From positions 1 through 64,000 of the forward strand of contig CAMKNZ010000005.1 of assembly GCA_946414315.1 (NCBI GenBank): 64,000 bases of DNA, read 5' to 3'. The stretch comes from an uncultured Clostridia bacterium (GTDB lineage Bacteria; Bacillota; Clostridia; Christensenellales; Aristaeellaceae). This document shows, piece after piece, positions 43,082-51,793 of this stretch. Each line of letters starts with the position of its first letter. The first letter of the stretch is position 1. The notes under the pieces were generated by a model. That model saw nothing but the letters and a program-made list of their open reading frames with translations, did not search any database and had not been told where the DNA came from. The position numbers and the translations under genes are program-made.

Positions 43082-44850
43082 CAGCCCACCTCCGTTTCGC
43101 TGAGCTGGATCCGGCAGATGTCCCGGTATTCCGGACAGGAAACCAGCAGCTCTTCGTGGGTGCCCCGGCCGATCATCTCACCCTCGTGCAGCACGATGAT
43201 CTCGTCCAGGGACATGATGGAGGAAACACGCTGGGCGATGACGACCGTCGTGGCGCCGGCATGGTGCGCCCGCAGCGCCTTGCGCAGCTCAGCGTCCGTA
43301 CGGTAGTCCAGCGCGGAGGACGCGTCGTCCAGGATCAGGATTTCCGGATCCGCCGCCAGGGCGCGGGCGATCAGCAGCCGCTGTTTCTGGCCGCCGGAGA
43401 AATTGGCGCCCCGGATCGCGGCCTCATGGTCAAAGCCGTCCATGTAGCCGTCGATAAAGCCTTTGGCCATGGCGTCTTCGGCCGCCCGGGCCAGTCTTTC
43501 CTGGTCCGTTTCCCGGCCGAAGGAGATATTCTCCCGGATGGTGTCGGCGAAGATCACATCGTTCTGGAACACGACGCCGAACTTCCGGTGCAGGTCGTCC
43601 TTGTCGTAGCCGCGGACGTCCTTTCCGTCCACGAATACATGGCCCTCCTGCGGGTCGTAAAAGCGCATCAGCAGGTTGACCACCGTAGTCTTGCCGCTGC
43701 CGGTGGCACCGATGATCCCCAGGCTTCCGCCCTTCTTCACCCGGAAGGAAACGTCCTTCAGGCACTGCTGACGCTGTTCGCCCAGGAACTGGCCGTGGAC
43801 TTCCGCCGGGTCGTCCGCGTCGTAGTTGAAGGATACATGGTCGAAGATCAGCGCGTCGCCGGACGGGGCTTCGGCCAGCTGCCCTTCGCTCACGGGCGTC
43901 AGGTCCTCCGGCAGGTCGATGACTTCGGCGATGCGGTTGGCGGAGGCGTTGGCCTTGGACATCATCATGAAGATGCGGTTCAGGCCCATCACGCCCATCA
44001 GGATCATATTGAAATAGGTCAGGAAGGCCAGGATCACGCCCGGTTCGGTATGGCCGTCGTTCACCCGCTGGGCGCCTACCAACACCACCAGCGTCAGGCC
44101 CACATTCAGGAACAGCGTCACGATGGGCCCGGGCAGGCTCATGATCACGCTGGCCTTGACCTCCTGCTTCATCATGCGGGTGTTGGCCTCGCCGTAGCGG
44201 CGCTCTTCGTAGGGTTCCTTGCCCAGGGCCTTGACCACCCGGATGCCGGTGATGCTCTCCCGCATCCGCCGCACCAGCACGTCCATCCGGTTCTGCACCT
44301 CGTTGTACAGCGGGATGCCTTTCCAGGAGACAAAGCAGACCAGCACGATCATGATCGGCGCCATCACGCACAGGATCGCCGCCAGGCCCGTGTCCATCGT
44401 CAGGGTGATGATCGTGCCGCCGATCAGCATGATCGGCGCCCGGATGCCCATGGTCTGGATCATCCGGATAAAGCTCTGCACGTTGTAGGTGTCGCTGGTC
44501 ATCCGGGAGATCAGGGAGGGCAGGCCCACCTTGTCCATCTGGCTGCCGGAAAGGTTCAGGGCGGTATGGAAAAGATCCCGCCGCACGGCGAAGGTGCTGT
44601 TCCGCGCGACCCGGACGCTCATCCGGTTGGCACAGACGTTCAGGATCCTTGTAATCAGGGTCAGCAGGAGCATCACGCAGCCCCAGGCGATCACGGGCCA
44701 CGCGTCCGACGCCGCCGGGATGACGTGATCAAGCAGATGCTCCAGCACGTAGGGCATCAGCAGATCGGTTCCCGTGCCGAGCAGCTTGATCAGCATCACG
44801 GCCAGGATATACCACCGGTAGGGGCGGATGTAGCGCAGGATCAGTTTCAT
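43081..44850 (-). CDS. ABC exporter subunit with degenerate ATP site
   Basis: A 589-residue half transporter, partner of the previous gene. Walker A GATGSGKTTV and signature FSGGQKQR are normal. Walker B reads ILILDDASSALD, with Asp in place of the catalytic Glu, and the H-loop is VVIAQRVSSI, with Gln for His. Together with the partner's ISKGQ signature this builds one non-hydrolytic ATP site, as is known for heterodimeric exporters such as BmrCD and TM287/288. The linker at ~340-360 is unusually long (DDPAEVHGQFLGEQRQQ). Its promoter at 44884-44912 faces away from the SCIFF operon. Confidence 0.93.
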   Translation of the reverse strand: MKLILRYIRPYRWYILAVMLIKLLGTGTDLLMPYVLEHLLDHVIPAASDAWPVIAWGCVMLLLTLITRILNVCANRMSVRVARNSTFAVRRDLFHTALNLSGSQMDKVGLPSLISRMTSDTYNVQSFIRMIQTMGIRAPIMLIGGTIITLTMDTGLAAILCVMAPIMIVLVCFVSWKGIPLYNEVQNRMDVLVRRMRESITGIRVVKALGKEPYEERRYGEANTRMMKQEVKASVIMSLPGPIVTLFLNVGLTLVVLVGAQRVNDGHTEPGVILAFLTYFNMILMGVMGLNRIFMMMSKANASANRIAEVIDLPEDLTPVSEGQLAEAPSGDALIFDHVSFNYDADDPAEVHGQFLGEQRQQCLKDVSFRVKKGGSLGIIGATGSGKTTVVNLLMRFYDPQEGHVFVDGKDVRGYDKDDLHRKFGVVFQNDVIFADTIRENISFGRETDQERLARAAEDAMAKGFIDGYMDGFDHEAAIRGANFSGGQKQRLLIARALAADPEILILDDASSALDYRTDAELRKALRAHHAGATTVVIAQRVSSIMSLDEIIVLHEGEMIGRGTHEELLVSCPEYRDICRIQLSETEVG

Positions 44851-44883
44851 AACCGGGAATGTGCTCCTTTCAGATACCCGTCT

Positions 44884-44912
44884 ATTGTACCCTGCATTGT
44901 TTTTTGCCGCAA
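44884..44912 (-). promoter_or_regulatory. Promoter of the ABC exporter operon
   Basis: On the - strand TTGCGG (44912-44907) and TACAAT (44889-44884), spacer 17 bp. An AAAGGAGCAC ribosome site lies between it and the start at 44850. Confidence 0.75.
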
Positions 44913-44929
44913 GGAACAGATTTTGGAAA

Positions 44930-44959
44930 TTGACGCGGCGCGCCTACCTATGATAGAAT
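44930..44959 (+). promoter_or_regulatory. Promoter of the SCIFF peptide operon
   Basis: TTGACG (44930-44935) and TAGAAT (44954-44959) with an 18-bp spacer and a TGA just before the -10. It is back-to-back with the ABC exporter promoter, 18 bases apart. Confidence 0.65.
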
Positions 44960-44992
44960 ACCCATTGAAATCTGAGGACGGAGGAAATCATT

Positions 44993-45151
44993 ATGAAGCA
45001 TATTAAGACTCTGAATACCCGTAATCTTTGCGAAAGCGCCAAAAAGGGCGGCTGCGGCGAATGCCAGACATCCTGCCAGTCTGCCTGCAAGACCAGCTGC
45101 GGCATTGCCAATCAGCAGTGCGAAAACAAGAAGCAGGAAAGCGCGAAGTAA
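44993..45151 (+). CDS. SCIFF ranthipeptide precursor
   Basis: A 52-residue peptide in the Six-Cysteines-in-Forty-Five family. It opens MKHIKTLNTRNL and holds GCGECQTSCQSACKTSCG, with Cys at 21, 24, 28, 32, 36 and 43 as in the family, and one extra at 13, making seven. In the family, a radical-SAM enzyme joins Cys sulfur to non-alpha carbons (a ranthipeptide). The strong GGAGGA site is 8 bases ahead of the ATG. It lies in front of its maturase gene (45211), with a hairpin between them. In clostridia such peptides have been tied to quorum sensing and metabolism. Not listed as a long reading frame because of its size. Confidence 0.95.
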   Translation: MKHIKTLNTRNLCESAKKGGCGECQTSCQSACKTSCGIANQQCENKKQESAK

Positions 45152-45168
45152 TCAACAGGTTATCACTT

Positions 45169-45196
45169 ATGCCGCCGCTTGGCGGCATTTCTTTTT
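45169..45196 (+). terminator. Hairpin between SCIFF peptide and maturase (partial terminator)
   Basis: ATGCCGCC (45169-45176) pairs with GGCGGCAT (45181-45188), followed by TTCTTTTT. Read-through of a leaky hairpin would give much more precursor than enzyme, as is common in RiPP operons. Confidence 0.65.
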
Positions 45197-45210
45197 GAGG
45201 AGCTCCAAAC

Positions 45211-46581
45211 ATGATTCATCGTTATCATCTGGACGACTGGTATATCGTGATCGACACCTGCTCCGGCAGCGTGCACGTGGTTGACGAGATCGCCTATGAG
45301 ATCATCGGCTGCTATGAGGAAAAATCCCGGGAGGAGATCCTCCGGGAAATGTCCGCGCGCTTTCAGGAGGATCCCGCGGAGATCGCGGAATGCTACGACC
45401 AGGTCACGGAACTGAAGGAGCAGGGAACGCTCTTTTCCCCGGACGTGTTCGAGCCCATGGCCGGCGAGCTCAAGCAGAAGACCGCCGGCGTGGTCAAGGC
45501 CCTGTGCCTCCATGTCGCCCACACCTGCAACCTGAACTGCGCCTACTGCTTCGCCAGCCAGGGCAAGTATCACGGGGAGCGGGCCGTTATGTCCTTTGAG
45601 GTCGGCAAACAGGCCCTGGACTTCCTCGTCGCCCATTCCGGCACCCGGCGCAACCTGGAGGTGGACTTCTTCGGCGGCGAGCCCCTGATGAACTTCGACG
45701 TCGTAAAGCAGCTGGTCGCCTATGCCCGGAGCATCGAAAAGGAAAAGGGCAAGAACTTCCGTTTCACCCTGACCACCAACGGCATGCTGATCGACGACGA
45801 CGTGATCGACTTTGCCAACCGGGAAATGAGCAACGTGGTGCTCAGCCTCGACGGCCGGAAGGAAATCCATGACCGCTGCCGGGTGGACTATGCCGGCAAC
45901 GGCTCCTGGGAACGGATCGTGCCGAAGTTCCAGCAGCTGGTGAAAGCCCGGGAAGGGAAGAACTATTATATGCGGGGCACCTTTACCCACGCGAACCCGG
46001 ACTTCCTGGAGGACATCAGAACCATGCTGGACCTGGGCTTCACGGAGCTGAGCATGGAACCCGTGGTCTGTGCGGAGAACGACCCCGCCGCCCTGACCCA
46101 GGAGGACCTGCCGGTCGTCCTGAAGCAGTATGAAGACCTGGCCCGCCTGATGCTTGCCCGCAAGAAGGAAGGCCGGCCCTTCACTTTCTATCACTACATG
46201 CTGGACCTCTCCGGCGGACCCTGCATCTACAAGCGGATCTCCGGCTGCGGTTCCGGAACGGAATATATGGCGGTCACCCCCTGGGGCGACCTGTATCCCT
46301 GCCATCAGTTCGTGGGCGAGGAAGCTTTCCGCCTGGGCGACGTCTGGCAGGGCGTCACGAATGAAAAAGTGCAGCAGGAGTTCGCCGCCTGCAATGTCTA
46401 TGCCCGGGAAGAGTGCCGGGACTGCTGGGCGAAGCTCTACTGCTCCGGCGGCTGCGCAGCCAACGCCTACCATGCCACGGGCTCCGTCCGGGGTGTGTAT
46501 AAGTACGGCTGCGAACTGTTCCGCAAGCGCATGGAATGCGCGATCATGCTGCAAGCCGCATTGCAAGAGGAAGATGCATGA
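45211..46581 (+). CDS. Radical SAM SCIFF peptide maturase
   Basis: A 456-residue enzyme that installs thioether bonds in the SCIFF peptide. The N-terminal ~85 residues form a peptide-recognition (RRE/PqqD-like) part. The radical-SAM cluster is CNLNCAYC (Cys106, 110, 113), followed by FFGGEPLMNFD for SAM. The C-terminal SPASM region carries extra Cys for auxiliary iron-sulfur clusters (CGSGTEYMAVTPWGDLYPC, CNVYAREECRDCWAKLYCSGGC). The start has GAGGAG 8 bases ahead. Its stop overlaps the next ATG (ATGA). Confidence 0.96.
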   Translation: MIHRYHLDDWYIVIDTCSGSVHVVDEIAYEIIGCYEEKSREEILREMSARFQEDPAEIAECYDQVTELKEQGTLFSPDVFEPMAGELKQKTAGVVKALCLHVAHTCNLNCAYCFASQGKYHGERAVMSFEVGKQALDFLVAHSGTRRNLEVDFFGGEPLMNFDVVKQLVAYARSIEKEKGKNFRFTLTTNGMLIDDDVIDFANREMSNVVLSLDGRKEIHDRCRVDYAGNGSWERIVPKFQQLVKAREGKNYYMRGTFTHANPDFLEDIRTMLDLGFTELSMEPVVCAENDPAALTQEDLPVVLKQYEDLARLMLARKKEGRPFTFYHYMLDLSGGPCIYKRISGCGSGTEYMAVTPWGDLYPCHQFVGEEAFRLGDVWQGVTNEKVQQEFAACNVYAREECRDCWAKLYCSGGCAANAYHATGSVRGVYKYGCELFRKRMECAIMLQAALQEEDA

Positions 46582-47918
46582 ACACACCGGTCTGTGACTT
46601 TGTCCGGGCGTACGCGGAGGGGGATCCCGTCCGCATGCATATGCCGGGGCACAAGGGGAGGGCGCTCATCGGCCCGGAAGCCCTGGATCTGACGGAGATC
46701 GAGGGCGCGGACGTGCTGTACCGCGCCCGGGGCGTGATCCGGGAAAGCGAGGAGAACGCCGCGCGCCTCTTCGGCGCCGCCCGTACGGTCTATTCCGCGG
46801 AGGGTTCCTCCCTGTGCATCCGCGCGATGCTGTACCTGGCGTTGCTTACGGCGAAGGAGAAGGGCCTGCCTGCCCGGCTGCTGGCCGGCCGCAACGCCCA
46901 CCGCACCCTGATGACCGCCGCGGCGCTGCTGGATATTGAAATCGACTGGCTCCTGCCCGCCCCCGGGGAGGACCTGCTCTCCTGCGGCGCTGATGCGGAA
47001 ACCCTGGAAAACAGACTGAACAACGGTTCTTATATGGCGGTCTACCTGACCTCGCCGGACTATCTCGGCCGGCGGGCGGACCTTCGCGCCGCCGCGGCCG
47101 TCTGCCGCCGGCACGGGGTGCCGCTGCTGGTGGACAACGCCCACGGGGCCTACCTGAAGTTCCTGCCCCGGGATGAGCATCCGCTTTCCCTGGGCGCGGA
47201 CGCCTGCTGCGACTCGGCCCACAAGACCCTTTCCTGCCTGACCGGCGCGGCTTATCTGCACCTGTCCGGCAATGCGCCGGAAAGCTGGGCGGCCCGGGCG
47301 GAACAGGCTATGTCCCTGTTCGCTTCCACCAGCCCGTCCTACCTGATCCTCCAGTCCCTGGACCGCATGAACGCGGAGTTGGCCGGGGATTATCCGGACT
47401 GGATCTGCCGGGCGGCGGACCGGGTGGCGGACCTGAAAAAGATCCTTTCCATCGAGGGCTGGACGACCGTGGGGGATGAACCGGTGAAACTGGCCCTGGA
47501 CGCCGCAGCCCGCGGGTATACCGGCACGCAGCTGCAGGATCTCCTGCGCCGGGACGGGATCGAATGCGAGTTTGCGGACCGGCAGTACCTGGTCTGTATG
47601 CCGTCCGCCGAAACGACGGAGAAGGACTGGGGCAGGCTCCTCGCCGCCCTGCGGGCAGTTCCGCCGAAGGAACCCCTGGCGGGAAGCGCGCCGGCCCTGC
47701 CTGTGCCGGAGCGGGTCCTGTCCGTCCGGGAGGCGATGCTCTCCCCCCGGGAAACGCTGCCGGCGGAAAAAGCTGTCGGCCGGGTCCTCGTGGACGCCTG
47801 CGTCAGCTGCCCGCCCGCGGTGCCGGTGGTCATCGCCGGGGAGCGGATTACAAAGCAGGCCGCGGCCTGCATGGCCTGGTACGGAATCACCGAATGCGAT
47901 GTCGTCAAAAGCGTCTGA
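46578..47918 (+). CDS. PLP-dependent Orn/Lys/Arg decarboxylase family protein
   Basis: A 446-residue fold type I PLP enzyme of the bacterial amino acid decarboxylase class. HMPGHKGRA is at the N terminus, DNAHG (Asp186, His189) holds the cofactor, and the Schiff-base Lys216 is in CCDSAHKTLSCLTG. It is short, close to the Bacillus SpeA/YaaO type, and lacks the long wing domain of the E. coli enzymes. Arginine, lysine or ornithine may be the substrate. It starts inside the SCIFF maturase stop (ATGA), so it is translated with it; such a link may be accidental or point to polyamine signalling. A terminator overlaps its stop. Confidence 0.9.
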   Translation: MNTPVCDFVRAYAEGDPVRMHMPGHKGRALIGPEALDLTEIEGADVLYRARGVIRESEENAARLFGAARTVYSAEGSSLCIRAMLYLALLTAKEKGLPARLLAGRNAHRTLMTAAALLDIEIDWLLPAPGEDLLSCGADAETLENRLNNGSYMAVYLTSPDYLGRRADLRAAAAVCRRHGVPLLVDNAHGAYLKFLPRDEHPLSLGADACCDSAHKTLSCLTGAAYLHLSGNAPESWAARAEQAMSLFASTSPSYLILQSLDRMNAELAGDYPDWICRAADRVADLKKILSIEGWTTVGDEPVKLALDAAARGYTGTQLQDLLRRDGIECEFADRQYLVCMPSAETTEKDWGRLLAALRAVPPKEPLAGSAPALPVPERVLSVREAMLSPRETLPAEKAVGRVLVDACVSCPPAVPVVIAGERITKQAAACMAWYGITECDVVKSV

Positions 47919-47934
47919 AAAAAGACGCTTTTTA
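47907..47934 (+). terminator. Terminator overlapping the decarboxylase stop
   Basis: AAAAGCGTCT (47907-47916) pairs with AGACGCTTTT (47923-47932), followed by T residues. The left arm includes the first base of the stop codon. Confidence 0.85.
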
Positions 47935-48010
47935 TTTTCTGTAAAATCCTGTATAATGCACTTACAAGTTACAACTTCATACCGTCGACCGCCTGTAAGG
48001 AGAATAGGTT

Positions 48011-49501
48011 ATGTTAAAGGATTTTGAAAAGAGCAAGTCTGAGGAGAAGGATGTCCTCAACCGGGAAATCAAGGAACTCCGCGCCCGCCTGATCGGCCAG
48101 CAGCAGCAGATCCGGGAAAAGAAACTGCCTGTCCTGGTCCTGATCGAAGGCTGGGCCGCCGCCGGCAAAGGCAGCCTGATCAAGGAGATCATCAGCGAGA
48201 TTGATCCCCGGTTTTATAACGTGGTCTCCCCCGCGGTGATCCCGGAGGGCGAGATGCGCTATCCCTTCCTCTATCCCTATGCCACCGCGATCCCGGAAAA
48301 CGGCAAGCTGATCTTCCTGGACTCCGGCTGGATGGAGGCTGTCGTGCGCAAAAAGCTGCGCCTGGAGATCACCGGGAAGGAATACAAGCGCCGCGTCCGC
48401 GCCGTCAACGAGTTCGAGCGCCAGCTGCGGGACGGCGGGTACCTGGTACTGAAACTCTTCCTGCATATCAGCGAGGACGAGCAGGAGGAACGCCTGGAAG
48501 CCCTGTGCGAAAACGCGGATACCGAGTGGCGCGTGACGCCGGACGACCTGTGGCAGCACCGGGAATACAAGAACTTCCTCAAGGCCTACGACGACTTCAT
48601 GGACGAGACGGACGACCCTGTCAAATGGCATGTGCTGGACGGCCAGCGCCGCCGCACCGCCGTTCGGGACGCCATGAAGCTGCTGGTGGAAAAGATCGAC
48701 AAGGCGCTGGGCAGGGAACGCTATGTGGGCGATCCCTTTGAGGAGAAGTTCCCCCTCCTGAAGATGCCGAAGCTGGCCGAGGTGGACCTGTCCCCGACCA
48801 TCTCCGACGAAGATTACAAGGCTGAACTGAAAAAGCTGCAGAAGCGCCTGAGCGAACTGCACAACGTGATCTACCGGAAAAAGATCCCCGTGATCCTCTG
48901 CTATGAAGGCTGGGACGCCGCCGGCAAGGGCGGCAACATCCGCCGCGTGGCCTATCCGCTGGATCCCCGGGGTTTCGACGTGCATCCGATCGCCAGCCCC
49001 CTGCCCCATGAACTGAACCGCCAGTATCTCTGGCGCTTCTGGACGCGGCTGCCCCGCACCGGGCATATCTGCATCTTCGACCGCACCTGGTACGGCCGGG
49101 TCATGGTGGAACGGCTGGAGGGCTTCTGCACGGAGAAAGACTGGAAGCGCGCCTATAACGAGATCAACGAGTTTGAGCGCCAGCTGACCGACTGGGGCGC
49201 CGTGCTCCTGAAGTTCTGGATCCATATCGACCAGGACACCCAGCTCGCCCGCTTCACCGAGCGGCAGAACACCCCGGAGAAGCAGTGGAAGATTACCGAG
49301 GAAGACTGGCGCAACCGGGAAAAGTGGCCCCAGTATGAAGAAGCGGTGGACGAGATGCTCCAGAAGACCAGCACGGAGAACGCGCCCTGGTTCATCATCG
49401 AGTCCAACGACAAGCACTATGCCCGGATCAAGGCCTTGAAGATCATCGTGCGGGAGCTGGAAAAAGCCTGCGACAAACATTTCAAAGAGTCTTTCGAATG
49501 A
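48011..49501 (+). CDS. pap: Polyphosphate:AMP phosphotransferase (double PPK2)
   Basis: A 496-residue cytoplasmic kinase with two PPK2 domains, the layout of class II PPK2 (PAP), which uses polyphosphate to turn AMP into ADP. Walker A loops are EGWAAAGKGS (~46-55) and EGWDAAGKGG (~298-307); FDRTWYGRVMVERLEGFC and FWIHIDQDTQLARFTERQ belong to the second, more conserved domain. The first domain has SGWMEAVV in place of DRSWYGR, so it is probably degenerate. A TATAAT box lies at 47952-47957. It is a single-gene unit ended by the hairpin at 49516. Confidence 0.93.
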   Translation: MLKDFEKSKSEEKDVLNREIKELRARLIGQQQQIREKKLPVLVLIEGWAAAGKGSLIKEIISEIDPRFYNVVSPAVIPEGEMRYPFLYPYATAIPENGKLIFLDSGWMEAVVRKKLRLEITGKEYKRRVRAVNEFERQLRDGGYLVLKLFLHISEDEQEERLEALCENADTEWRVTPDDLWQHREYKNFLKAYDDFMDETDDPVKWHVLDGQRRRTAVRDAMKLLVEKIDKALGRERYVGDPFEEKFPLLKMPKLAEVDLSPTISDEDYKAELKKLQKRLSELHNVIYRKKIPVILCYEGWDAAGKGGNIRRVAYPLDPRGFDVHPIASPLPHELNRQYLWRFWTRLPRTGHICIFDRTWYGRVMVERLEGFCTEKDWKRAYNEINEFERQLTDWGAVLLKFWIHIDQDTQLARFTERQNTPEKQWKITEEDWRNREKWPQYEEAVDEMLQKTSTENAPWFIIESNDKHYARIKALKIIVRELEKACDKHFKESFE

Positions 49502-49515
49502 AGCCCGGACAACAC

Positions 49516-49549
49516 AAAAGACGGTTCGCGTCAGCGCGAACCGTCTTTT
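49516..49549. terminator. Bidirectional terminator
   Basis: AAAAGACGGTTCGCG (49516-49530) pairs with CGCGAACCGTCTTTT (49535-49549) around TCAG; suited to stop both the phosphotransferase and the - strand TraX gene. Confidence 0.92.
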
Positions 49550-49559
49550 GTTGCGGAAA

Positions 49560-50315
49560 TCACTTGATAATCTGTTCCAATCCGTACAGCAGAAGCAGGT
49601 GGGCGGGATAGATTGCGTAACCGACCCACCTGGGCAGCTTCAGGTCTTTCTTGAAGGGAATCAGGATGAGGGGCAGGCACAGCAGCCCGTAGGTTTCCAT
49701 TCGGAGCAGGGAGCTGAGCGGTTTGGACAGCGAGGGATCCAGGCTGCCCACGTCGAAAGAGGCGCCGAAGAAGCTCTTTGTCACGGAAAAGAAGGAACCG
49801 TAGAACAGGAAGTACAGCACCAGCACCGCCGCGATGCCCGGGCGGCTGTCCCGCACCGCGTAGAGGGTGATGAACAGCAGGACCCCCTTCCAGCCGTAAT
49901 CCGCGTTCAGCAGCGTTGCGAGGATGATCGCGGCCGCCGGCGCCCAGATGTGGCTGAGGAATTTCTTTTCCCGGATGCCCCACAGCGCGCACAGGCCCAG
50001 GAACAGGCACAGGAACACATTGGGTTCTCTCCAGGTATGGTGCAGCGCCAGGTTGTACAGCGGCTGGGAAGCCAGGCCGACGACCAGCACCCGCAGCAGG
50101 TATTTCGGCACGCTGCGGGTATAGTGGAACCCGACGATCATGCACCAGACGTAGATCGGGAAGGCGATCCGGCCCAGCATCCGCATTTCCGGGATAGAGG
50201 GGAAGAGCATCTTGCCGGCGTGGTCGATAAACATAAAGACCAGCGCGATGATCTTCAGCCACGTGGTGGCGGTGTTGCCGGCCGGCCTGCCGGTAACGGG
50301 GACGGGCGTTTCCAT
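49560..50315 (-). CDS. TraX family membrane protein
   Basis: A 251-residue polytopic membrane protein with about eight hydrophobic segments, matching the TraX acetyltransferase-like family (LKIIALVFMFIDHAGKMLFP, RIAFPIYVWCMIVGFHYTRS, GYAIYPAHLLLLYGL). F-plasmid TraX acetylates pilin, but chromosomal members are common in Firmicutes and of unknown role. The ATG at 50315 is chosen for the AGGAGG 7 bases upstream. No conjugation genes are near, so a plasmid origin is not supported. Confidence 0.9.
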   Translation of the reverse strand: METPVPVTGRPAGNTATTWLKIIALVFMFIDHAGKMLFPSIPEMRMLGRIAFPIYVWCMIVGFHYTRSVPKYLLRVLVVGLASQPLYNLALHHTWREPNVFLCLFLGLCALWGIREKKFLSHIWAPAAAIILATLLNADYGWKGVLLFITLYAVRDSRPGIAAVLVLYFLFYGSFFSVTKSFFGASFDVGSLDPSLSKPLSSLLRMETYGLLCLPLILIPFKKDLKLPRWVGYAIYPAHLLLLYGLEQIIK

Positions 50316-50475
50316 GCGTTTTCCTCCTGTGCGGGATCCGGGATACAAACACTATCTGTATGACGGTTTACAGGGATTATACCACATCTTGAGCATTTAC
50401 GCAGAAAAAACAAGTTCTCCTTGTGATCACCATTTCAGCGGCCAAATTTAATTTGGACAAATCCGCTTGTTCCCC

Positions 50476-50504
50476 TTGCAAATCAACGGTTACTCTGTTA
50501 TAAT
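50476..50504 (+). promoter_or_regulatory. Promoter of rpsF-ssb-rpsR
   Basis: TTGCAA (50476-50481) and TATAAT (50499-50504) with a 17-bp spacer. The leader from ~50511 holds a GCGCTGC/GCAGCGC hairpin (50524-50542), a possible place for ribosomal-protein feedback by S6:S18, which is known for such operons. Confidence 0.85.
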
Positions 50505-50567
50505 CCCTAATCGGCACATCCTTGCGCTGCAGAAAGCAGCGCCAAAAGTCCGTGAGGAGGTGAAAGA

Positions 50568-51053
50568 ATGATGAACAGGTATGAAATGATCTACATCATC
50601 GACGCCGATCTGGAGGAAGCCGCCCGTAAGGAACTGATCGAGAAGGTTTCCGCGCTGATCACAAACAACGGTGGTGAGATCGAAAAGGTCGATGAAACAT
50701 GGGGCAAGCGCCGCCTGGCCTATGCGATCGACTACAAGACCGAAGGCTGGTACGTACTGGTGAACTTCAAGGCACCGGTCGAACTGCCCCGCGAGCTCGA
50801 GCGTAACCTGCAGATCAACGAGAACGTTCTCCGTTATCTCGTGATCAAGCTGGTCGAGAAGAAGGCCTCTGTGAAGCCCCGTCCTGAACGGCCGGCTCCC
50901 GTGGCTGCTCCCGTCGAAGAAGCTCCCGCCGCTGAGGAAGCCGCTCCTGCCGCCGAGGCCGCTCCTGTTGCTGAGGAAGCTCCCGCTGAAGCTGCTGAAG
51001 AAGCCGCTCCCGCCGAAGAAGCTCCCGCCGCAGAAGAGACCCCCGCTGAATGA
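50568..51053 (+). CDS. rpsF: 30S ribosomal protein S6 with long acidic tail
   Basis: A 161-residue protein. Residues 1-100 are S6 (MNRYEMIYIIDADLEEAARKE, TWGKRRLAYAIDYKTEGWYVL, RNLQINENVLRYLVIKL), which binds 16S rRNA with S18 in the small subunit platform. Residues ~105-161 are a low-complexity tail rich in Ala, Pro and Glu (PVAAPVEEAPAAEEAAP), longer than usual. GAGGAGG is 7 bases before the ATG. It heads the conserved S6-SSB-S18 operon. Confidence 0.96.
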   Translation: MMNRYEMIYIIDADLEEAARKELIEKVSALITNNGGEIEKVDETWGKRRLAYAIDYKTEGWYVLVNFKAPVELPRELERNLQINENVLRYLVIKLVEKKASVKPRPERPAPVAAPVEEAPAAEEAAPAAEAAPVAEEAPAEAAEEAAPAEEAPAAEETPAE

Positions 51054-51068
51054 TGAAGGAGAAGAAGA

Positions 51069-51500
51069 ATGAATAAGCTGACCATCATCGGAAATCTGAC
51101 CCGTGATCCCGAGCTGCGCACCACCGCTTCCGGTGTGAACGTCTGCTCCTTCACGGTTGCCGTCAACCGCCGGAACCGCCGGGATGACCAGAACGGCCAG
51201 CCCGAAGCGGATTTCTTCCGCGTAACCGCCTGGCGTCAGCTGGCGGACATCTGCTCGAAGTACCTGGCCAAGGGCCGCAAGGTCGCTGTTGTCGGTTCTG
51301 TCAGCGTGCACACCTACACCGGTAACGACGGGACTACCCGCGCGAGCCTGGAAGTGAACGCCGACGATGTCGAATTCCTTTCTTCCCGCAATGACGGAGA
51401 AGCCGGCGGATATTCCGCTCCCGCTGCTCCCGAAGCTCCCTCTGCAGATTCCCAGGCAGCCGGTTTCACTGCTGTGGAAACTGATGAGCTGCCGTTCTAA
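51069..51500 (+). CDS. ssb: Single-stranded DNA-binding protein
   Basis: A 143-residue OB-fold protein that coats single-stranded DNA in replication and repair (NKLTIIGNLTRDPELRTTASG, FFRVTAWRQLADICSKYLAKG). The flexible Ala/Pro/Ser tail ends DELPF, the docking tip for partner proteins such as RecO. It lies between rpsF and rpsR as in most Firmicutes. Confidence 0.96.
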   Translation: MNKLTIIGNLTRDPELRTTASGVNVCSFTVAVNRRNRRDDQNGQPEADFFRVTAWRQLADICSKYLAKGRKVAVVGSVSVHTYTGNDGTTRASLEVNADDVEFLSSRNDGEAGGYSAPAAPEAPSADSQAAGFTAVETDELPF

Positions 51501-51524
51501 CGCTCGAAAAGGAGGAAATGACCA

Positions 51525-51782
51525 ATGTCTGAAGATCGTGGCGAAAGAAGGCCGCGCCCCCGCGGAGGACGCCGTCCCCGCCGGAAGGTTTGCAGCTTCT
51601 GCGTAGATAAGATCGAATACATCGATTACAAGGATATCAATCGCCTGCGCCGCTTCACCAACGAACGCGGCAAGATCCTGCCCCGCCGGATGAGCGGCAA
51701 CTGCGCCAAGCATCAGCGTCAGCTGAGCGAGGCCATCAAGCGCGCCCGTGCCATCGCGCTGATGCCCTACACGGTGGAATAA
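51525..51782 (+). CDS. rpsR: 30S ribosomal protein S18
   Basis: An 85-residue basic protein. [21 protein letters not shown] and [14 protein letters not shown] are family hallmarks; the CxxC and later Cys hint at the zinc-binding form. GGAGGA sits 8 bases ahead of the start. It ends the rpsF operon; a terminator follows. Confidence 0.96.
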   Translation: MSEDRGERRPRPRGGRRPRRKVCSFCVDKIEYIDYKDINRLRRFTNERGKILPRRMSGNCAKHQRQLSEAIKRARAIALMPYTVE

Positions 51783-51793
51783 GATCAACAAAC

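Noticed and set aside
49560..50315. TraX as a sign of a conjugative plasmid or element
   Set aside because: No relaxase, type IV secretion or integrase gene lies near; chromosomal TraX-like proteins are common in Firmicutes.
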